Source: Neckera pumila
Taxonomy: Eukaryota > Streptophyta > Bryopsida > Hypnales > Neckeraceae
NCBI GenBank assembly: GCA_963969595.1
Contig: OZ018415.1
Location: 16,182,001 to 16,246,000, forward strand
Direction of reading: 5' to 3'
DNA length: 64,000 nucleotides
A model generated the notes under the pieces. It was given only the letters and a program-made list of their open reading frames with translations, did not search any database and was not told where the DNA came from. Shown piece by piece: positions 45,665 to 58,949 of the stretch (position 1 is the first letter of the stretch; each line of letters starts with the position of its first letter). The position numbers and the translations under genes were made by a program.

Positions 45665-48600
45665 GCTTAGGGCAGGCACAGCCCCAGAGTTTCTAATCCT
45701 CTCTCCAACATCGACTCCCAAATCAAAAGAGAGTTTCATTAGTGCTTGTGCAGCATTCTCTCGAGCCTTCAAATCCAAGGCTTGAGAATATGGAATAAAA
45801 GACACACTGTGTTACAAAGAAGGCCTCACAATCATCAAATTATTCTATAGACTTGGATCATCTGTATATCTAAGAGGTCTCTCTGTTGAAAGAGCTGACA
45901 AAGCTAGGGTTCTATAGTAAATTCTTTCAAACTATCTATTTGCAAGAATGTGTCATGGTCAACATCTCGGTCATCACCTGACAAAGCCCGAAGTGCGGTA
46001 ATTGCGTACACCTCAGTCTTGAGATATCGTGAATAATACGACAAAACTATATGAGAGGCATAGCTTCTTGCTTTTCGATGTAGACCCGGTGATCAAAGCT
46101 CTTCATTGTCAATAGATGGATGGCATCGGCAGCACTTTGATGTACCTCCGCTATTGGACTAGATAATTTTGCAACAAGCTCGTCAATAGTCAATATATCT
46201 TCTAATGGACATCGATAAATCGAGGTCTCCAAGTCTGCAAAAAAGTTGCATTAAACATAAGTGGTTGTTTTCATAGATAGAAGCAATAGACAAACAATAG
46301 ATTTCAAGCTGGCAAAAAAACAACTTACATGTTTGCAAGTTTGCATACTTCAAATCCCTCAACTCTTCACAAATACTACCAAAAATTGGTTGCATGCTAG
46401 CCTCAACACTCCAACAAGACTTGATCAAAGTCTTCAACCTGTCTGGATATCCTCTTGGTAATGGAGGACGATCACCACTCAATACTGCCTCTTTTACTTC
46501 ACCATGGTTCAAGCTTGAGAGTGGCACTTTTCCAGTCAAAATTTCATAACACACCATCCCAAAACTATAAATGTCAGTTTTGAATGGATAATTAAGTGTC
46601 GCTTCTCTTTCTTCATCAACATCATCACTTTGTACATTACCAACTCTCATTACCTCTGGAGCCATCAATCTTGTGGTATCTGTGAGTGAATTTCACCATG
46701 AAGTAAAACCCATCCACAAACTTGGCCAAAAAGGAGTGTGTGGACTCTAATCTAAATGCCTTCAAGCAATGGATTTCCCAAATTTTTTCTTTAGTGAATT
46801 TTTGATAAATCAAGCCTAGGTGAAAAAAGGGCAGCATTTCAAAATCATCCCATTATGTGCCTTAACACTCCCAATTCATTTTCATACATGTTTTGAAAGG
46901 ACAAGTAAACTTCCTAGGTCAAAATCACCTTAAAATTGCCTAATTTAGGCCCTAAGTGAATTAAATTGCACCCTAAAAACTAATCACAGCACACAATTCA
47001 CTCACCAAGTGCCTAATCTAAACTCCCTTTGGGCAATGCTTCTACATGTGCCCTAAAGACCCTAACAAGTAGAATTCACTAATGATACATTCTTTTTAAA
47101 CATCCAAATCATACAAGCCCATGAGAAATGTACTCCAAACATGCAAGACCCAATCTGAATTGTAATTATCATTACATTTTTATTCATTTGGGACCACAAG
47201 AACCATAGTAAACACAACACAACTCACAGCCGATAGGGCAGCCAACCTCTTCCTACTAATCTGTCCGCCCTGGCTTCATCCTGGCTTCAAATTGAGCGAG
47301 CCTTATCTCGTTGGAAAGCTGACTTCTCCATCTTCCTTGCGCCAAAAATTCAGCTCATTCCGCTTGGCCACACTTCTGCAATCGTCTGTTAAGTTGCAAC
47401 TCTGAAATTCCTGCGGCAGTAGGCCTTCCGCCACAAAATCGACCACCACTACCTCATCTGTGCTCTAAATCGGTCGAGTTGAGTCTTGTTGGAAAGCTAG
47501 CTTGAAGACGCACCATTCCTCCAATTTTCAGCTCCATCCGCTACTCCATGCTCTCGCGATCGCTCACCAAAGTTGCTGCTTCCACTTGCAAGGGCAAGGG
47601 ACTTTCTTTCCCAACACTTTTTGCATCTGACCTCCACAATCCTCACTTTTCACCCACTTTCTACCCCACAAGGTGAAAACCTACTCGACAAATTGACTAT
47701 CATCCTAACCTACCTCCTTGCAATCATTGTTCACCTATGTATTGTCCACTTTCTACCTCCTCACACTTTCTCCCCCAAAACAAACAAGAGAGAGAGTGAG
47801 CACCAAACCCTAATTCGACTAATACCCCAATTATCTAACTAATTAACACTCCTAATCACTTTCATCTACACTAATTTACTGAAATTTCATTAAATCATTA
47901 CTTATTGCCTAAATTAGAGTTTCTACCACTATGTTAGTGTTCTCATAGTAATTTTAAGTTTGATCACTTCTTTTGTGCTTTTCCATATTTCTTCTTTTTT
48001 ATTGATTTTTTATTTATGTTTAGATCCATTTTCAACTTCTCACCATTGTTTTGGATTCCTTTTTGTATCTTTTATCTTTTATATATTTTAGGGTTGCAAT
48101 TTTGATCTAGTTTCTCTTCCTATGCACTAAAAGCCTTTTACTAATGGTTATAGTTTAATCTAATGTACTAACACTTTTGAACTTAAAAACTCATTCATAG
48201 TTTTTATATTTTCAATTATCTGAAGGGTGAACCAATATAGTGGTTCACAGTATCCACATTCAAAGACATGTCTAAATATGTTACACTCCTCTCTTTTGTT
48301 TTCGACAACCCAAAATCAGCCACGTTGACTTGCAAGTACTTCACATTTTCTTTGGCCACCTTACCACCCTTTGTCAAGATGTTGTGAGACTTCAAATCTC
48401 TATGCACTATTCTCTTTCCATAGAGGTAAAGCATTCCTTCTCCTATTTGGAGTATTAGGTCCAATGCATATGGAATGCTGAGAGGGCACCCTTGATTTCC
48501 ATTCTCCCCCATTCTTTGTTGCATCAAAGAGAATAAGTCTCCATCCATCAATTCCATCACAAGGTGACATTTCTTCCCATCCGTCTTGGATCTAAGTAAG

Positions 48601-48870
48601 GAAACAATATTTGGATGGTTTAAACCATCTAAGATTGACACCTCCTGGTTGGTGCATAGAAGGTCTTCTTGGCTACTTCAACTCCAAACCATAATGCCTT
48701 GTGCACACTACCAAACCCACCTTCTTCCATGCAATTTGGCATTTGTTGCAAATTCATTATCATGAAAAGAAAAAGTCTTTTGTCAAATTTTGATGAATTC
48801 ATATTTGGAGTCAACATTGTAGTTTCCAATCTTCCAAGTAGAAACATGATAAATTGCCATTTAAGCTTTT
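45665..48870 (-). pseudogene. Truncated kinase-ARM pseudogene, split by a solo LTR
   Basis: A degenerate copy of the gene at 54553-57656. From 48870 down it matches the kinase from the FLLGRLE segment. A deletion removes the residues between KKTFY and ILDGLNHP and shifts the frame. It continues through RIVHRDLKSHN and DFGLSKTKE to the activation loop, is interrupted by the LTR at 46681-48249, resumes at RLMAPEVMRVG, then covers the kinase end, the first ARM exon (ELVAKLSSPIAEVHQSAADA) and a piece of the next (KARENAAQALMKLSFDLG). The acceptor of the last exon lies in a ~45-bp deletion and the ARM part ends early. The N-terminal helical part is absent. Non-functional. Confidence 0.88.
46681..48249. 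mobile_element. Solo LTR, 1569 bp
   Basis: Starts TGTGAGTGAA and ends GGTTCACA (TG..CA, 5-bp inverted tips). The 5-bp duplication GTATC flanks it exactly (46676-46680, 48250-48254). The intact paralogue shows the undisturbed site CTTGTGGTACCCACATTC at 56104. No gag, pol, PBS or second LTR is inside, so it is best read as a solo LTR left by recombination; orientation is undecided. The parent family is not in the window. Confidence 0.8.
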
Positions 48871-49026
48871 TCTAAAAATGACCTAGAATTGGTCAAAGTG
48901 TGCTAGTGGAGCAAAGAGGATTTTATTTTTCAAAATTGCCCTACTTTTTCAAGCTTTGAAGCCCTATAAGATAGGTTCTCTTTGCAAGGTTGATTTAGGA
49001 ATTTGAAATTAGAATAGAGTCTCAAC

Positions 49027-49938
49027 TGAACCCCTAAAGGACCAAACACCATTTTTTGGCAACATACAATTTAGGGCAGCTCACTACAAATGGAAATTTT
49101 ATTTTTTTCTTTGAAGTTTTCACACAACATGTGCCCAAGGAGTAGCTTTAAGGTACAACAATTTTCATAACTTTTGACCACATAGTTAAAAAGCTATGGT
49201 ATGATATGTAATTTTCATTGATCTTCTAGCATCTAAAAAAAATCTTTGAAATCACTTTTTTAAGAAATAAAAATTTGAGATTGATTTTCTAGAATCATAT
49301 ATACATGTGAAAAGCTTTGAATCATTCCATTTTTATTAGTAGATGAAAATTATGAGAAATTTTAGTTTATGCGTAGCTATGGAATCTCTATTCTAAAATA
49401 AACTTTGAAGTCCTTTATTTAACTCAATTTTCATTATTTTTGGAAAAAATAGTATAGATTGTTTATTACAACATTACAACCATTGGGATTGGCATTTTTC
49501 AATTCCATAACTAAATTTTTAGCAATTTAGTATTTTGAATCATTTTCTACTTCTTTCTACTTACTGGTTTGTTTCCTATATATTATACAATTCCAAATGA
49601 TTTAAAACTTATCAAGCATGTAACCAACTTGCCTTGGAGAATGAATCCAAAGAAGCACCACCATTTTGGACATTTTTTCATACAAATGTGACCTTGTGAG
49701 GTGCAACTGCTCTGTTTTTTGCAAGGACAAAAAAATGATTTTGTCAATTCAAATGCTTATATTTTGCAATCCACATAGTGGAAATTTCTGAAATTTTCCA
49801 CAAGCTCTCAAATGAGCATACTACAAAATCTTATGGTTATATATGTTCCCAATTTTTTTTTTTCTAAAATTTGGCACTAGAAATGGCAGTTTTGGAGCAG
49901 TTTTGATGAAAAGATAGTCAAAAACCTATAGGGGTTAA
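49027..49938. mobile_element. TTAA-type TIR element, 912 bp
   Basis: Left terminus TGAACCCCTAAAGGACC, right terminus CCTATAGGGGTTAA; one TTAA has mutated to TGAA. Interior is clearly related to the element at 38247-39191 along its whole length (GGCAGCTCACTA near the left, AAATGGCAGTTTTGGAGC near the right). Confidence 0.75.
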
Positions 49939-49994
49939 GAAGAAGTATGGAATTTTTAAAGCAAAATGATATTAAGCTCCCATTGGACTCTAAA

Positions 49995-50243
49995 TCAATG
50001 AGAAGCCTTTGAAATAGTGTGGGTTTTTAGGTCATTGACTGTACAAAGTTTACAGGCTTGTCGGTCATTCTGTGTACGTACTACTTGTGCGGACCAATGG
50101 AATAGTTTTCCTTGTTTAAGTCTTCCTTCAACAAAACAATAGTCCATTTGTGGCTCCACTTCATAACCCACAACAGTTTGTAGGGAAGGGCATCTAAATT
50201 GCCTTGAAGATCCTTCCATCCTACCTATTGCCACATGGTACAT
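49995..50243 (-). other. Possible gene fragment, 82 codons
   Basis: The frame MYHVAIGRMEGSSRQFRCPS..QACKLCTVNDL has a balanced amino-acid composition unusual for this AT-rich setting and includes a CKLC. It has no upstream or downstream partner exon that I can see. I do not recognise it; it may be a captured or decayed exon. Confidence 0.25.
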
Positions 50244-50415
50244 TCATCATCAAATTAGAGTTTCACAATGAGAAGTGCTTCACTAACATCAACAAATCCT
50301 ACACACAATCTAAATTGGATTTCATTCTACATTGTCCTTGGATGCCGGCTTTTCAAAAAAGCCCACTATAATCCATCAACTAACTTGATTGGCAAATGAG
50401 TAATCTATTGGTAGC

Positions 50416-50418
<3 letters not shown>

Positions 50419-50449
<31 letters not shown>
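50419..50449. repeat. (AT)n microsatellite
   Basis: About 15 consecutive AT dinucleotides. A poly(A/T) run of AAATAAAAA type follows at 50643-50710. Confidence 0.9.
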
Positions 50450-50450
<1 letters not shown>

Positions 50451-51898
50451 ATCCTTTATATGCTTGACAAATTTAAATTGCATTTTGCACAACATTAAAA
50501 AATATGTAGTCCAAAAGGAGATTTAGATTATGCATTTTAGTCCCAAATTTCTTTGTGGAAATTGGACAATTTGCATCCTTACATGCATTAGGAAAAATTT
50601 AAGCCCTCAACAAGGCCGCAAGTCTTGCACCTCCGCGATGCAATTATGGAAAATAAAAATAAAAATAAAAAATAAAAAAATAAAAAAATAAAAAAAAATA
50701 AAAAAATCTGAAAATTTGAAAATGGACATGGCACTAGTGGTGCCATATTAGCGCCATGTCAGATTGAAAAAAAAGTTTAATATATTTTTCCAAAAAAATA
50801 AAAAACTAATAAAAAAAATTCCCCTATAATTGCACCCTAAGGATGCCAAAAATAAAAAACTGACAACCTTTTTGAGGGCTGAAATTTTTCCTAATGGCAC
50901 AACTATTCCTAATTGATATATGTCTAATATGATTGATTTCCTTATTATATTGGTATTTCTGCAAATTTTGAACATTCTATTGGTTCTCCATTTCCTTTTG
51001 TAATATAATGCAATGGTTTTCAATTTTTCTTCTTTCTTGAAGGGTGTTTGCAAGAAACATTGGTACTTAATTATGTCACATGGTGAGTAATAGAGCTATC
51101 GTCCGCTATAAATTTTGAAGCATGAATCCAATGAACTTGAATTTTTTTATTGAAGATGGTTGTCTTGATTGTCATTGTATCACTTATTTTTCAATTTAAA
51201 AAAAAACTCATTTATATCTAAAATCAATTTTGCTAATTTGTCACATTCTAAGGTTTAAGGGTTTTAATTACTATCAAGTATCCAAAATTAATGACCTAGA
51301 GCTGAACTTCCTTTTTCCTATTTCTATAATAAATTGGTATCTCTTATAAAAAGGAATCTAAAAATGTATTATTTTATGTCCTCCATGTTTTTGCAAATTG
51401 TATTATCTTGTGTGTGCAATTCTGAACATTGAAGATGTTTCAAGCTCATTCTTTGATGAAATCTCTTCATCATCAAGCCCTCATAAGTCTAATATCTTCA
51501 GATTTTGTACTTTTTTAGTTTTCTTATTTACAAAAAATTTCTATGCATTTTCTTCTTGAAGGGCCTTCTTTTTATATGAGTATACATTATCCATATATTT
51601 TATATTTAAAAAATATTTTTCTAATTTTATAATATTCCCGCCTCCTAAAGCATGAAAATTGCCAAAATGGAACATAATCGACCACTAATTCTTGCAATAG
51701 ACATGAATTAGTTTGTTTGAAGGATGTGCCATGTCATTATACCATAATTGAATTGTTTATTTTTTGGTTTCCCATGAGGGCAAAAATCTCAAAAAATGTT
51801 TGAAAACGGATCATTGTAGGGGTACCTTACCAACTTCTAGCCATTCTAGGTCCACATGTTGGATTAGAATTTTAGCCATAAAAATTGTTCTTTTGGCA

Positions 51899-52181
51899 TT
51901 AGAAGAGATTTGAGGCCTCCAAGAGCCCGCAAGTTATCTTGCGTTCCCAAACTATGGGAACGCAGGAAAGCTACTGGCTGACGTGGTCGAGACAATGCCA
52001 CGTCATTTTTGAAAAAATAAATAAATAAACAAATTTTTTTGCTTAGAATGATATTTTGGGCAATTTTTTTTTTTTTTTTTTTAAATTTTTTTCTGACAGC
52101 CCGTACCGACTGTTCACAGAATCGGGACAGCATTGGGAACGGGCTTGAAATGGCCCTCTAATGCCCTCAAATCTCTTCTAA
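51899..52181. mobile_element. MULE-like MITE, copy 2, 283 bp
   Basis: TIRs TTAGAAGAGATTTGAGG on the left and its inverse on the right. A GC-rich foldback (GCGTTCCC..GGGAACGC) and T-runs lie inside, as in the copy at 37552. No clear target duplication (CTTTTGGCA against TGGATTGTG). Confidence 0.7.
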
Positions 52182-52213
52182 TGGATTGTGAACAACTAAT
52201 AAGATGAATTCTA

Positions 52214-53132
52214 TTAACCCCTAAAGTTTCATGACTGTGTTTTCACTAAACACGCTCAAAAATTGCCATTTTTAGAACAAGTACCAAATTTTTGACAAAA
52301 AGTTTTTTGACACATGTAACCATTGGTGCTTGTGGTATGCTAACTTGAAAACATGTGGAAAAAATTTCAGACATTTACACTGTATGGATTGCAAGATGTA
52401 AGCATTCAAATTCATTGAAATCTTTTTTTTGGCCCTGCGAAAAATTGGGCAGCTACGCTTCACAAGCTCACTTTTCTATGAAAAAATGTCCAATATGATT
52501 GTTCCTTTTTGAAATCTTTTTTCTAGGCAAGTTGGCCACGTGCTTGAAAAATTCTATATCATTTGGAATTGATATAGGAAAAAATAGTAAGTAGACAGTA
52601 CTAAAGAATGATTCAAAATACTAAATTGTTAAGAATTTAATTATGAGATTGAAAAATGCCAATTTCAATGGGGCCATGTTGTAATAAACAATCTACATCC
52701 TATGATATTATTTTTTTCAAAAAAATATTGAAAATTGAGTAAGATAAAGGCTTAAAGTTTATTTTCAAATAGAGAATCCATAATTGCCCACAAACAAAAA
52801 ATCCTCATAACTTTTGACTCATTAATCAAAATGGAAGGATTCAAAGCTTTCCACGTACATATAATTCTAGAAAATCAATTTCAAATTTTAGTTTTCAAAA
52901 AAATGATTTTTTTGATCTGCCCAAACTGCCCATTTACCAAAAAAGTAACATATTAGGCCATAACTTTTAACTCATATTTCTAAATGTCGTGAAATTTAGT
53001 GCATACAAAAGATATTCCTTGTCCCCATCTTGTATTATAATTTGGGCCAAAAATGTGAGAATCTCTAGTCACAAGTACCTGCCCAAAATTTCTATGTAAC
53101 CAGAAAATGCATGTTGGTCCTTTAGGGGTTAA
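52214..53132. mobile_element. TTAA-flanked TIR element, 919 bp, inverted orientation
   Basis: Perfect TTAA at both ends with termini CCCCTAAAG and CTTTAGGGG. The interior is the inverse of the elements at 38247 and 49027. No coding capacity. Confidence 0.78.
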
Positions 53133-53492
53133 GTCTAATTTCCACTCTAGTTATAAAAATTGAAGAATTTCTAATATGGTATAGTTTATTAAAATTTAAA
53201 AGTTGAACCAATAATCATGGCTTACCAATTTCTAATTACAAAATGACTAGTTTACACCATCATTAAATTCTACTTTAAAGTATTCACCTCTAGTCAAATT
53301 TTTAGTTTTTTTATTACATTATATATTTGACATGAATTTTCTTCATTTTTTCTTTAAAAATTCATGGAAAGTTCAAATAACCACCAAAATCTAAAATATT
53401 TTATAACTTAAAGAAAGGAAGTGATACCATACTTGAAAAGTGAAATAAAAAAAAATTCTTTCAATAATCAATCACAAAATGGGAGCACATAA

Positions 53493-54217
53493 GGGTCGTT
53501 GCAAGAATGACCTTCCGTTTTTGTTCCATTTTGGATCCTAGTACTATGAGCTTTTGCATACAAATTTTTAAAAATAAAATAAAATATGGATAATTAGTAT
53601 GACACTAAAAATAACATATCACCAAAATTTCAGACCTACAAAAAATTTAGGTCAAAAGTTATTCACAAAAAAGATGAGCTAAAATTTTGAAGAAAATACA
53701 TACTTTGACATTTTAATTTGTTAAAAACAGGGAAAATAATTTTTAAAAAAACTAAAAAATAGCATTTGAAAAGACTTCATGATAATGAGATTTCACCAAA
53801 AAAATAATCTTGAAACCATCTTCAATGCTCAGAATTGCACTCGCAAAGGAACCCTCTTTGCATGGACATAAAGGATATAGAATCAAATATTTTTTAATGC
53901 CCCTTGGTAGAAACATGACTTCCTACTATGGGAACAAACCATAGAAATTTCAGCTCCATATCATTAAATTTGGAGATTCCTTGCGTAGTAAAAACCCCTA
54001 AAACTCAAAACATGACATATTAGTTTAAATGATTTTTAAATATAAAAAGATTCTTGAAAATTTCTTAAAAATATGAGATATGATTAAACTCAAAAGAAGA
54101 ATCTCCAATAAAAATTTCAAATTCATGAAAGTCATGCTTCAAAAGTTATAGCAAGAGGAAGCTTCGACACTTTTTTTGTGACAATGTTTTAATACCGGTC
54201 TTTCTTGCAATCACCCA
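53493..54217. mobile_element. PIF/Harbinger-like MITE, copy 2
   Basis: Same termini as the element at 1696-2428 (GGGTCGTTGCAAGAATGACC; ACCGGTCTTTCTTGCAATCA). Flank TAA on the left, TAG on the right. Collinear with copy 1 over the whole length (725 against 733 bp). Confidence 0.7.
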
Positions 54218-54552
54218 TAGAGAAAAGAAATTGAATGCTCAATTTTGGAGTCATAGGCCTGTCCTTTGTGGGTTGAACACTTGAAGATTTTGATTTTTGA
54301 GTGAAGATTTTCAAGTTCAAAATAACATCTTCAACTCCTAAATTAGCATCCGTATTATATTCTAAAATCTTGTCAAACCCACGAGGATAAGATACGTAAT
54401 CCACCTTTCATTCATCCCTTCTCCTATTGGACAATTCCTATGCAAAGATGACTGCTGCTACACAAAAACTTAGCCCCATCATATATATGGACAAAGGGTA
54501 TCTACACTTCCCACGGAAGTTTACTGATTGGTGGTCAGCGTAGCCACCAGAG

Positions 54553-57500
54553 CTACAGTTGCAAATCGTCCTCTAGCTTCTCCTCTCGTTTCTGCAGAAG
54601 TAGCAGAAGTGCTGTGGCGGGCAGCTTAGAGGAGGATGAGCCTTGAGGATGCTGGGCGACATGAATCAAATGCTCAACGACATTGGATTCTCTGGCTTCC
54701 TTGATGAACCGCCGATATTGCAAACACAACCTGAGCAAGATTTCAGCTGCTCTATCTTTATTCGACCGTAACTTTGATGCAATGATTTTCAGCAACACGG
54801 GTGTGGGTCCGACCGCAGCGATGGCACTGAGGCCCTTGCGGTTCTTTGTCAAAGTGACCAGGATCTTGAAGGCATCGTCCAGCATGGTGCCATGTGACTG
54901 CTGCGCAATCAGATTCATGAGAGGGGGAACGATGCCTGCCTGGACTACACTTGCATAGTCCTGCTGAAAGCGACACGTCCTGAAGAGAAGGATTGCAGCA
55001 CACTCTCTCCCTTCCGCAGATCCGCCCTCTAGCAACGTCACTAGAGCAGGCACAACCCCCGAGTTTCTAATCTTCTGACCGACAGTAAATCCCAAATCAG
55101 GAGAGAGTTTGATAAGTGCTTGTGCAGCATTCTCTCGAGCCTTCATGTGACCGGACTTCAAGACCTCAACGATGGGTCCAACTGCACCTGAACACACCAT
55201 TTTAAGGCTCAAGAGTATGGAATAAAAGACACCATACATTACAAAGAAGGCCTCACAATCATAAAAGTATTCTACATAATGTATATCAAGAGAAGCTTCA
55301 AGACTTATTGCCGAAAAAGCCGACAGAGCTAAGGTTCCGCAGTAGAGAAAGCTCTTTCAAACTATCTATTCAAGAGAATGTGTCCTGGTCAATGTCCCGG
55401 TCATCACCTGACAAAGCTTGATGTATGGTAACTGGGTACTTCTCAGTCTTGCTATATTGTGAATAATACAACAAAACTAAGAGAGGCATAGCTTCTTGCT
55501 CTTCGATGTAGATCCGGTGATCAAAGCTCTCCTTTGCCAACAAATGGATGTCATCTGCAGCACTCTCTTGTAACCCCGCTACTGGACTAGCTGACTTTGC
55601 AACAAGCTCGCCAATAGTAGCTATTATATCTTTCAATGGATATTCCAGGGAGATCTTGGCCTTCCAATCTGCAAGAAAGTTGCATTAAACATAAGTATTT
55701 ATTTACATAGATAGAAACAATAGACAAACAACAAATTTCAAGCTGTAAAAGAAAATACTTACATATACACAAGTTTGCATATTTCAAATCCCGCAATTCT
55801 TCACAAATACTGCCAAAACTTGGTCGCATGCTAGCCTCAGTGCTCCAACAAGATTCAATCAATGTTCTCAACCTATATGGACATTCTCTTGGTAAAGGAG
55901 GACGATCACCACTCAATACTGCCTTCTTCACTTCACTATGGTTCAAGCTTGAAAATGGCACTTCTCCGGTCAAAATCTCATAACACACCATCCCAAAACT
56001 ATAAATGTCAGTTTTGAACGGATAATTGAGGGCCACTTCTCTTTCTTCATCAACATCATCGCTTGGTACATTACCAACTCTCATTGCTTCCGGAGCCATC
56101 CATCTTGTGGTACCCACATTCAAAGTCAAATCAGAATATGTTGCACTCTCCTCCTTTGTTTTTGACAACCCAAAATCAGACACCTTGACTTGCAAATACT
56201 TCACATTTCCTTTGAACATCTTGCCCTCTCTAATCAAGATGTTGTGAGACTTCAAATCTCTATGCACCACTCTCTTCTCATGGAGGTAAAGCATTCCCCC
56301 TCCAATTTGGAAAATCAAGTCCAAAGCTTCTTGAATGTTAAATGGAGACCCTTGGTTTCCATTCTCCTCCATTCTTTGATGCATCAAAGAGAACAAATCT
56401 CCATCCATCAACTCCATTACAAGGTGACATCTCTTCTCATCCGACATATACCAAAGTAAGGAAACAATATTTGGATGGTTTAGACCATCTAAGATTGCCA
56501 CCTCTCGTAAGAAATCACTAGTGTTGGGTCCATAGAAGGTCTTCTTGGCTACTTCAACTCCTAACCACATTGCCTTGTATACGCTACCAAAGGCACCTCT
56601 TCCCAAGCAATCTGGCATTTGTTTCAAACTTGACATCATGGAAGGAAGGATTTGGTCATCAAATCTTGCTTTTGTAGAGCTTCGATGCAATGTTACCATT
56701 TCCAATCTTCCAAGTAGAAATGTGGCCAACTGCCAATTTGGACTATTGGATGGATTGGACTCAATAACACTCTTCATATCCATGATGAGCTTGGCCTCAT
56801 CAAGATCAGCCTTCTCTTCTACAATTTCAGCTTCAGCTTGGCGAATTCTTGCAGCATCAAAATGTATCAAGGAAATTGATCTCTTCGTATACCTTGTAGA
56901 AAATACAATTGTACAAACCTCCAAATTGAAGCCAATTGATGCAACAAGCTTAGACATACTTGTCAACATGATGGCTGATTGAATCCATGATTCTTTGCAA
57001 CAACTTTGGATGAGGTCCTCAACCTCCACTCCCATAGCATAGAGCAACTTGAAAATCCCAAGAAGTTGGACCATATCTTTAGGTTCAGCTAGTGAGAGGA
57101 ACTCTGTGTTGATTTCATCAATAATAGAGCTTGCGAACTGGATAGTCAATTGTAGTTTGATAGCAAGATGTTTGCATTGTTCTTGGTTGACTTTTAGTAT
57201 AAAAGAACCACGTGTTGAAAACACCCTATCCACTTGCTCCATACATCTTGTTGTAAGATTGAAGTAAAGCATTGGGGTCTCCACAAGAGTGGTCTCCTCT
57301 AGAGTTCCCTTTGTTGGACTAGTTTGTAATAGAGTGGAATATTCTTGATGCAGTAAATTGGTTGAACTATCTGCATGTAGTTCAATGCAATGAACCAACA
57401 TGGATTATATAAGATGAAAGTCACAAACACAAAAATTCACAAAGCAAAACATGAATTGGAATTGGAAAACAAAAAAGGTCATACAATCTTATGACACATG

Positions 57501-57656
57501 ATGAAGTACACTAAAAAGGGAAACCTCTAATGAACCTCAAAAGTTAAACAATATTTAGCCTTTCCAAAACAAGCAAGTAATAGGATCATTACCAACTTCG
57601 ATGGCTTTTCCCTTGAACAACCTTGACCAAGGCTTCTTCCACATGCGAGAACCCAT
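54553..57656 (-). CDS. TKL protein kinase with C-terminal ARM repeats
   Basis: A cytoplasmic-type serine/threonine kinase fused to Armadillo repeats, 855 residues. Exons (minus): 57656-57593, 57370-55763, 55668-55408, 55187-54553; all junctions are GT..AG in phase 1 and the frame closes. The start MGSRMWKKPW is the first ATG giving a compact basic N-terminus; the frame is open further upstream with other ATGs. Residues ~60-240: helical region similar to that of the receptor gene. ~275-550: kinase with GRGAFGSVY, VAKK Lys ~297, HRD ~391, DFG ~420 and RWMAPE ~445, so the catalytic residues are complete. ~558-855: ARM repeats of the plant U-box type (GPIVEVLKSGHMKARENAAQ, GVVPALVTLLEGGSAEGREC) without a U-box. 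The GTGATG donor after exon 3 is weak but is the only one that avoids the TGA just downstream. Substrate is unknown. Confidence 0.9.
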
Positions 57657-58589
57657 ATGAAAAGCTTCTTGCTCTTGAAAAGTGTCCACGGACTTTTCTA
57701 ACAAGGTCATGCAAATCAAGTAATAAGTAAGACTTAGACTATAAAGAAAGAATGGAGTCATAAATCCAACCACCAAAGCGCAAGCACTGTCAATCCTACA
57801 AGGCTAATCCATCAAACCAGAGACAACAAAGTTTTTGTTCTTCTATTAGTCTTAAACCTCTCCATTAGTCCATTCATCTTCATTCTCTTGCTTACCACCA
57901 ACAAAACGTATGACTTACACAACACAAAATCCACATATCACATCAATTTCAAAACACAAATGTATCTTCATATGAGATTCTAGGCAAAAGCATACCAACA
58001 CCTACCACTATCGCTTCTTGGTAGTTATTTTGGGCAATAAATTCAAACCACTTTATAATTATCAACTTTTGGAAAATTACAATCTCTAAACTATTAGATT
58101 GATTTTTGTGCACACTTGCCACACTATCAAGGACTATAGCACACTTGTCAACCATTCAAACTATGCACTGTAGCACACTTGTCAACCATTCAAACTATGC
58201 ACTGTAGCACAATTGTCACACATTCAAACTATGACCGTCAATGTGTGCCAAGTGTACTATAGCCCCCAAGTGGAAAGCTTGAAGGGTATGAACTCCTTCA
58301 ATACCTTCAATGCAAAGAAGTGACTCAATCCATCATTCTAAGAGCTCCTTGTGCTCTTTAACATGTGTTGCGCTTAATTAATGGGCGACCCTACAATCAA
58401 ATATTGATGCTTTTAGACATGAACTTTGGAATTGAATAGCTGTACAATTCAGAGCCAAGCTTCTCTACTTCCACTTCAGAGACCTTCTCTTCTTTTTTGG
58501 GGAAAAAAAACATTACTCCGGTAACCAAATTCCAGTCGATTGCTGCTTGATTGCTATAGGTGGCACTTGCGGGTGCTCATACCTTATTG
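57657..58589. other. Upstream region of the kinase-ARM gene
   Basis: Should hold the 5' UTR and promoter. No TATA box is convincing. A short tandem repeat lies at 58138-58240. No other gene. Confidence 0.4.
58138..58240. repeat. 34-bp tandem repeat, three copies
   Basis: The unit GCACACTTGTCAACCATTCA plus AACTATGCACTGTA is repeated three times, the last copy diverged, about 500 bp upstream of the kinase-ARM start. Confidence 0.85.
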
Positions 58590-58949
58590 TACAATCGTTC
58601 GAGTTTCTCAAGATTCAGAAGATCAAAGCCAGTATTCGAACTTCATCGCCAGCAGCTCCACAGCTCCAGCCCCAAATGAGAAGTGAAATCGTCCATGGAA
58701 TGATTTCTTTCCTTGTATCAATTGCTTCGTGCTAGCTCTAGAATCACGTTACAAAGCTCAGTCCAGTTATTATTATTATTTACAGTCTGGCCAAGGTCAC
58801 ACAGGATACTGCACCTGAACAGAGAAGCAGCGAAGAGGGACAAAGTATCGTTGCAAACTGCGGAACAAGGTTACATGTTTCATGTTCACTGCCTAAGTAC
58901 AGTCTCTCCACTATTTTCTTAACGCCAGGCCCAAGGCGAGATTTACCAT

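Larger units (their letters stand above)
49939..51898. other. Intergenic AT-rich region
   Basis: Apart from the fragment at 49995-50243 and simple repeats near 50420-50450 and 50643-50710, no gene or complete element is visible. Confidence 0.45.
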
